Below are positions 61,110 to 64,000 of a DNA stretch of 64,000 bases, piece after piece. Source of the stretch: Elusimicrobiota bacterium (lineage in GTDB: Bacteria; Elusimicrobiota; Elusimicrobia; UBA1565); contig JBAZVI010000008.1 of the NCBI GenBank assembly GCA_041660925.1, positions 62,001 to 126,000 of the forward strand, in the 5' to 3' direction. The first letter of the stretch is position 1, and each line of letters starts with the position of its first letter. The notes under the pieces were generated by a model. It was given only the letters and a program-made list of their open reading frames with translations. It did not search any database and was not told the origin of the DNA. A program made the position numbers and the translations under genes.

Positions 61110-61925
61110 CTATTTCCCCGCCTCCGGCGGCGCCTCGGGGACCGCCTCTTCCTGCCCCTTGACGAGCACGCGCTGGGAGGGCTCGAGGTACGCCTTGAGG
61201 TTGGCCTCGACGACGCTGGGCGTGGCGCCGCTCTGCAGGAGCAGCACGCCCCGGATGACGATCTCCTTGACGAGCAGCTCCTCCTCGGAGCGGCGGCGCA
61301 GCTTGCCGCCCATGGGGAGGAAGAGGAGGTAGCCCGAGGCCAGCCCGTAGAAGGCGGCGGCGAGCGCGAGCGCCATCCGGCGCGGCACGGCCGCGATGTC
61401 GTCGATCGAGTTCAGCATCAGCACCATGCCCATGACCGTGCCGATGATGCCGAAGGCCGGGGAGTAGGTCCCCATCGAGTTGAAGATCTCCTGCCCGATC
61501 TTGTGGCGCTCGCGGATGAAGCCGAGCTCGGTCTCGAGCATGTTGCGGATGAACTCGGCCTCCTGTCCGTCGATGACGAGCTGCACGCCGCGGCGCATGA
61601 AGTCGTCGGGGATGGCCGCGACCTCCGCCTGAAGGGCGAGGAAGCCCTCGCGCTTGGCCTTCTGGGAGAGCGTCACGAAGGTCCCGACGATGCCGGTGGT
61701 GTCCACGCCGCCCTGGAGCAGCACCTTGCGCAGGATCTTGCCCAGGCCCACGATCTGCTTGAGCGGGTAGTTCACCAGCGTCGCGCAGAAGGTCCCTCCC
61801 ATGACGAGGAGCAGGGCCTCCATGTTGAGGAAAGGGACGAAGCCCTTGACGCCCTCGGCCTGCAGGATCGCGGCGATCGCGAGCCCGATGAAGACGAAAA
61901 TGCCCATTACTGTGGCAATGTCCAT
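61110..61925 (-). CDS. motA: Flagellar stator protein MotA
   Basis: A 271-residue protein with four membrane segments (about 5-22, 32-50, 150-170, 185-205) and a large cytoplasmic loop between the second and third. Conserved features are LVMGGTFCATLVNYPL, the MRRGVQLVIDG region, SPAFGIIGTVMGMVLML and the Pro in that area. It is typical MotA/PomA size. It follows flbD after a 33-base gap containing TTAAAAG-like AT-rich sequence, which may hold a promoter (TAATGT). Confidence 0.9.
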   Translation of the reverse strand: MDIATVMGIFVFIGLAIAAILQAEGVKGFVPFLNMEALLLVMGGTFCATLVNYPLKQIVGLGKILRKVLLQGGVDTTGIVGTFVTLSQKAKREGFLALQAEVAAIPDDFMRRGVQLVIDGQEAEFIRNMLETELGFIRERHKIGQEIFNSMGTYSPAFGIIGTVMGMVLMLNSIDDIAAVPRRMALALAAAFYGLASGYLLFLPMGGKLRRRSEEELLVKEIVIRGVLLLQSGATPSVVEANLKAYLEPSQRVLVKGQEEAVPEAPPEAGK

Positions 61926-61958
61926 GGCAGTTCCTTTACATTAAAAGTGCGGGGAGAA

Positions 61959-62183
61959 TCACTCCCGCTTGAAGCCCTCGATGGGGTTCACGACGGGCCG
62001 TTCCGCGTTGACCCGCTTTCGGTACTCTATCACCTTTTCAACCACGACGTCCACGCTCTCCCGGACGACGTAGCGGTTGTTGGTCGCGAGGTGGATGACG
62101 GTGTCCGGACAGGCCTCCACGGTCTCGATGAGCTCGGCGTTGATGGTCATCGTCGATCCGTTGAGTCGCGTGAGCTTGATCAC
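61959..62183 (-). CDS. flbD: FlbD family protein
   Basis: A 74-residue protein starting at GTG (62183), with GGAGGGGGG just upstream and a GTGA overlap with the preceding gene. It matches FlbD proteins: IKLTRLNGSTMTINAELIETVEACPDTVI, ATNNRYVVRESVDVVVEKVIEYR. FlbD is found next to motA in many flagellar operons. Its function is poorly known, although in some species it is described as a regulator of motor genes. It supports assigning the neighbours to a flagellar motor. Confidence 0.85.
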   Translation of the reverse strand: MIKLTRLNGSTMTINAELIETVEACPDTVIHLATNNRYVVRESVDVVVEKVIEYRKRVNAERPVVNPIEGFKRE

Positions 62184-64000
62184 GGTTTCCCCCCTCCCGC
62201 TCCGGGACCGCGGCGGCATTCCTCGAGCTGCGCCTGAAGGCGGGCGTTGCCCGCCTTCAGCGCCTCGAGGTCCTGCGCGTTCTTGCGGTCCTTCACCTCG
62301 TAGGCGATCTTGAGCCGGTTCCAGTTGTCGCGCTCGGCGCAGAGGGCGGCGAAGCGACGCTCCTCGGCCGCGGCGCGGGCCTGGGCCTCGCCCGCGACGG
62401 TCTCGAGCCGGCGCACCTGCTCGCGCAGGGCGATGAGGGCCTTCTCCTGCTCGCCGCGCTCGCGCGCATGCGCGGAGCGCCACTCCTCGTCGAGAGCGGA
62501 GCGCCCGCGCATCTCGTCGTGCGACTGCTGGAGCTTGGCGAGTTCCTGGCGGGAGGCGTGGAGCTCCTCCTCGAGCCGGCGGCGGGCCTGGTCCGCGCCC
62601 TGGGACTGCTGGGCGGCCTTCTCGGCCTCGAGCTTGAGCCGGCGCGCGATCTCCTCCTCCATCGCGGCGCGCAGACGGGACTGCCGGTCGGCGAGCTCGC
62701 GCTCCATCTCCGTACGGGCCTCCCCCTGCACGCGGACGACCTGCGCCTGCAGCTCCTCCTGGGCGCGCAGCTTCAGGCGCGACTTCTCGGCGTCGAAGCG
62801 CTTGGCGGCCTCGACCTCGGCGCTCTTGCGAAGCTCGAGCTCGCGGTCCTGCCACCGGCGCTGGAGCACGAGGAACTCGGCCTTGTAGCGCTCGTTGAGG
62901 TGCAGGACCTCGTCCTTGAGCTTCTGGGCCTCCCCGGCCTGGACGCGCAGAGCGGCGAGCTGCTTCTCCATGGCGCCGGCGACGGCGCGCATGCGCTGCA
63001 GGGCGGCCCCGGCCAGATCGGCCTGGGCCTTGGCCTTCTTCGTCTCCCCCTCGGATTCGCTCTTGACCCGGCGGATCTCCGACTCGTAGTCGGCGCGCAG
63101 GCGCTGGGCCAGCGACATGAGCTCGTTCTGGAGCTTCTCGTTGTCCTCGAGCAGGCGCTGCTCGCGCTCCTTCGAGCCCGCGCGCTCGACCTGCAGCTCG
63201 CGCTCGAGGCGCTCGTGCAGGACATGGAGCTGGTCCTGGGACTTCTCGAGCTCGGCCTTGACGCGGTAGAACTCGCGCTCGCGCTCCTCCGCCCCCTGGG
63301 TCTTGGCCTGGAGGGCGGCGTTCTCCTGGACGAGACGGGCGAGCTTCTCGTCGACGGACTTCTTGTCGACGTCGAGCTTGCGGAACTCGAGCTCGATGCC
63401 CTTCAGGGACTCGGCCGCGCCCTTGGCCTGGCGCAGCTCGTCCTCGCGCGCGTGGATGAGGCGCTGCCAGTGGGCCTTCTCCTCCAGCCAGCGGCGCTCG
63501 ATCTCCTGGATGCGGTGCGTGAACTGCCCCTCGATGTCGCGGTCCTGGGCCTCCCGCTGGGACATCTGCCCCTTCAGCGTGTGGACCCAGGTCTCGCGCT
63601 CCTGCCCGAGGCGCGCCTCGAGCTCCTGGACGCGGGCCTCCAGCTTCAGCCGCGTCTCCTCCATCTCCCCCTCGCGGCGGTCGCGGCGCAGCTTGTCCTG
63701 CACGTCCTTGATGGAGACCTCGACGCGGGAGGCGATCTCGGACTCCTCCTTGGACTTGAGGCTCGCGAGCAGGACCTTCTCACGCTCGTCCTGCAGGCGG
63801 CGCTCGAGCAGCGCGATCTTGCGCTCGTAATCGACGGGCGGCGGAGCCGGGGGAGCCGCGGGAGCCGCGGGAGCCGGAGCGGCCGCCGGCGCGGCGGGCA
63901 TCGCCCACATCGGGGCGGCCATGAAGGGCATCTGCGGCATCATCCCGGGGCCCATCATGGGCATCCCCGCCATGGGGGACATCGCCATCCCCGGCATCCC
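62180..64000 (-). CDS. Large coiled-coil protein, 5' end uncertain
   Basis: About 605 residues are visible. The frame is open to the window edge and the first Met found (63997) may be internal. The N-terminal part is extremely rich in Met, Pro, Gly and Ala, followed by a Pro/Ala run, then nearly 550 residues of heptad-like coiled coil rich in Arg, Glu, Gln and Leu. The end overlaps the flbD start. I see no signal peptide or membrane segment. It could be a cytoskeletal or motor-associated filament; this is a guess from shape and place. Confidence 0.6.
   Translation of the reverse strand, partial: GMPGMAMSPMAGMPMMGPGMMPQMPFMAAPMWAMPAAPAAAPAPAAPAAPPAPPPVDYERKIALLERRLQDEREKVLLASLKSKEESEIASRVEVSIKDVQDKLRRDRREGEMEETRLKLEARVQELEARLGQERETWVHTLKGQMSQREAQDRDIEGQFTHRIQEIERRWLEEKAHWQRLIHAREDELRQAKGAAESLKGIELEFRKLDVDKKSVDEKLARLVQENAALQAKTQGAEEREREFYRVKAELEKSQDQLHVLHERLERELQVERAGSKEREQRLLEDNEKLQNELMSLAQRLRADYESEIRRVKSESEGETKKAKAQADLAGAALQRMRAVAGAMEKQLAALRVQAGEAQKLKDEVLHLNERYKAEFLVLQRRWQDRELELRKSAEVEAAKRFDAEKSRLKLRAQEELQAQVVRVQGEARTEMERELADRQSRLRAAMEEEIARRLKLEAEKAAQQSQGADQARRRLEEELHASRQELAKLQQSHDEMRGRSALDEEWRSAHARERGEQEKALIALREQVRRLETVAGEAQARAAAEERRFAALCAERDNWNRLKIAYEVKDRKNAQDLEALKAGNARLQAQLEECRRGPGAGGGKP

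Overview
The window is GC-rich (near 70% by eye) and densely coded, from a Gram-negative bacterium with an outer membrane and probably a flagellum. It carries SurA/PpiC periplasmic isomerases, a LolA-like protein, many lipoproteins, peptidoglycan genes (alr, ddl, a class A PBP), MotA/MotB and FlbD. The unusual style of several proteins, a signal peptide followed by a 100-250 residue Ala/Pro/Val-rich linker and then an enzyme or membrane body, together with the base composition, makes me think of Elusimicrobiota. That is an inference and not proven here.

Layout. 1-3 kb: a partial unknown gene, then an MFS-like transporter with an extra secreted N-terminus. 3-15.5 kb (minus strand): a long unit hemA-hemC-mfd-ppiC-surA, a stem-loop, then pdxA, a LolA-like protein and two FtsX-type permeases flanking a predicted outer-membrane protein. 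15.5-24 kb: an RluE-like pseudouridine synthase, a GH3/GH144/GH3 beta-glucan set and a U32/RlhA-type protein. 24-38.9 kb: an envelope region with a CPBP protease, a 989-residue multi-pass membrane protein with internal repeats, a candidate regulator, three small or unknown secreted proteins, a gluzincin-like peptidase, and an operon of metzincin, coiled-coil protein, TPR protein, PDZ/beta-helix protein and FecR protein. 39-46.8 kb: two GH13 amylases and an unknown membrane protein. 46.9-52 kb: alr, a 360-base non-coding stretch rich in perfect hairpins (possible new structured RNA), PBP1A and glycerol-3-phosphate dehydrogenase. 52-55.6 kb: glycosyltransferase-like membrane proteins. 55.8-64 kb (minus strand): ddl, a lipoprotein, mnmA and the cysteine desulfurase gene, a lipoprotein, motB, motA, flbD and a large coiled-coil protein that runs off the edge.

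Two regulatory patterns stand out. First, many genes have a -10-like hexamer only 6-9 bases before the start codon, so their mRNAs should be leaderless or nearly so. Second, a short upstream element, ATAGRCC, recurs before the genes for secreted and linker-bearing proteins. Its start lies 61-63 bases from the -10 hexamer in five promoters and 30 bases in two others, a difference of three helical turns. This suggests an undescribed envelope regulon with a DNA-binding activator; a DUF4423-like protein encoded at 29.5 kb is a possible candidate. A dispersed C/G-rich palindromic repeat family also occurs, including two copies read through as protein. No tRNA, rRNA, CRISPR array, prophage or insertion sequence was seen.
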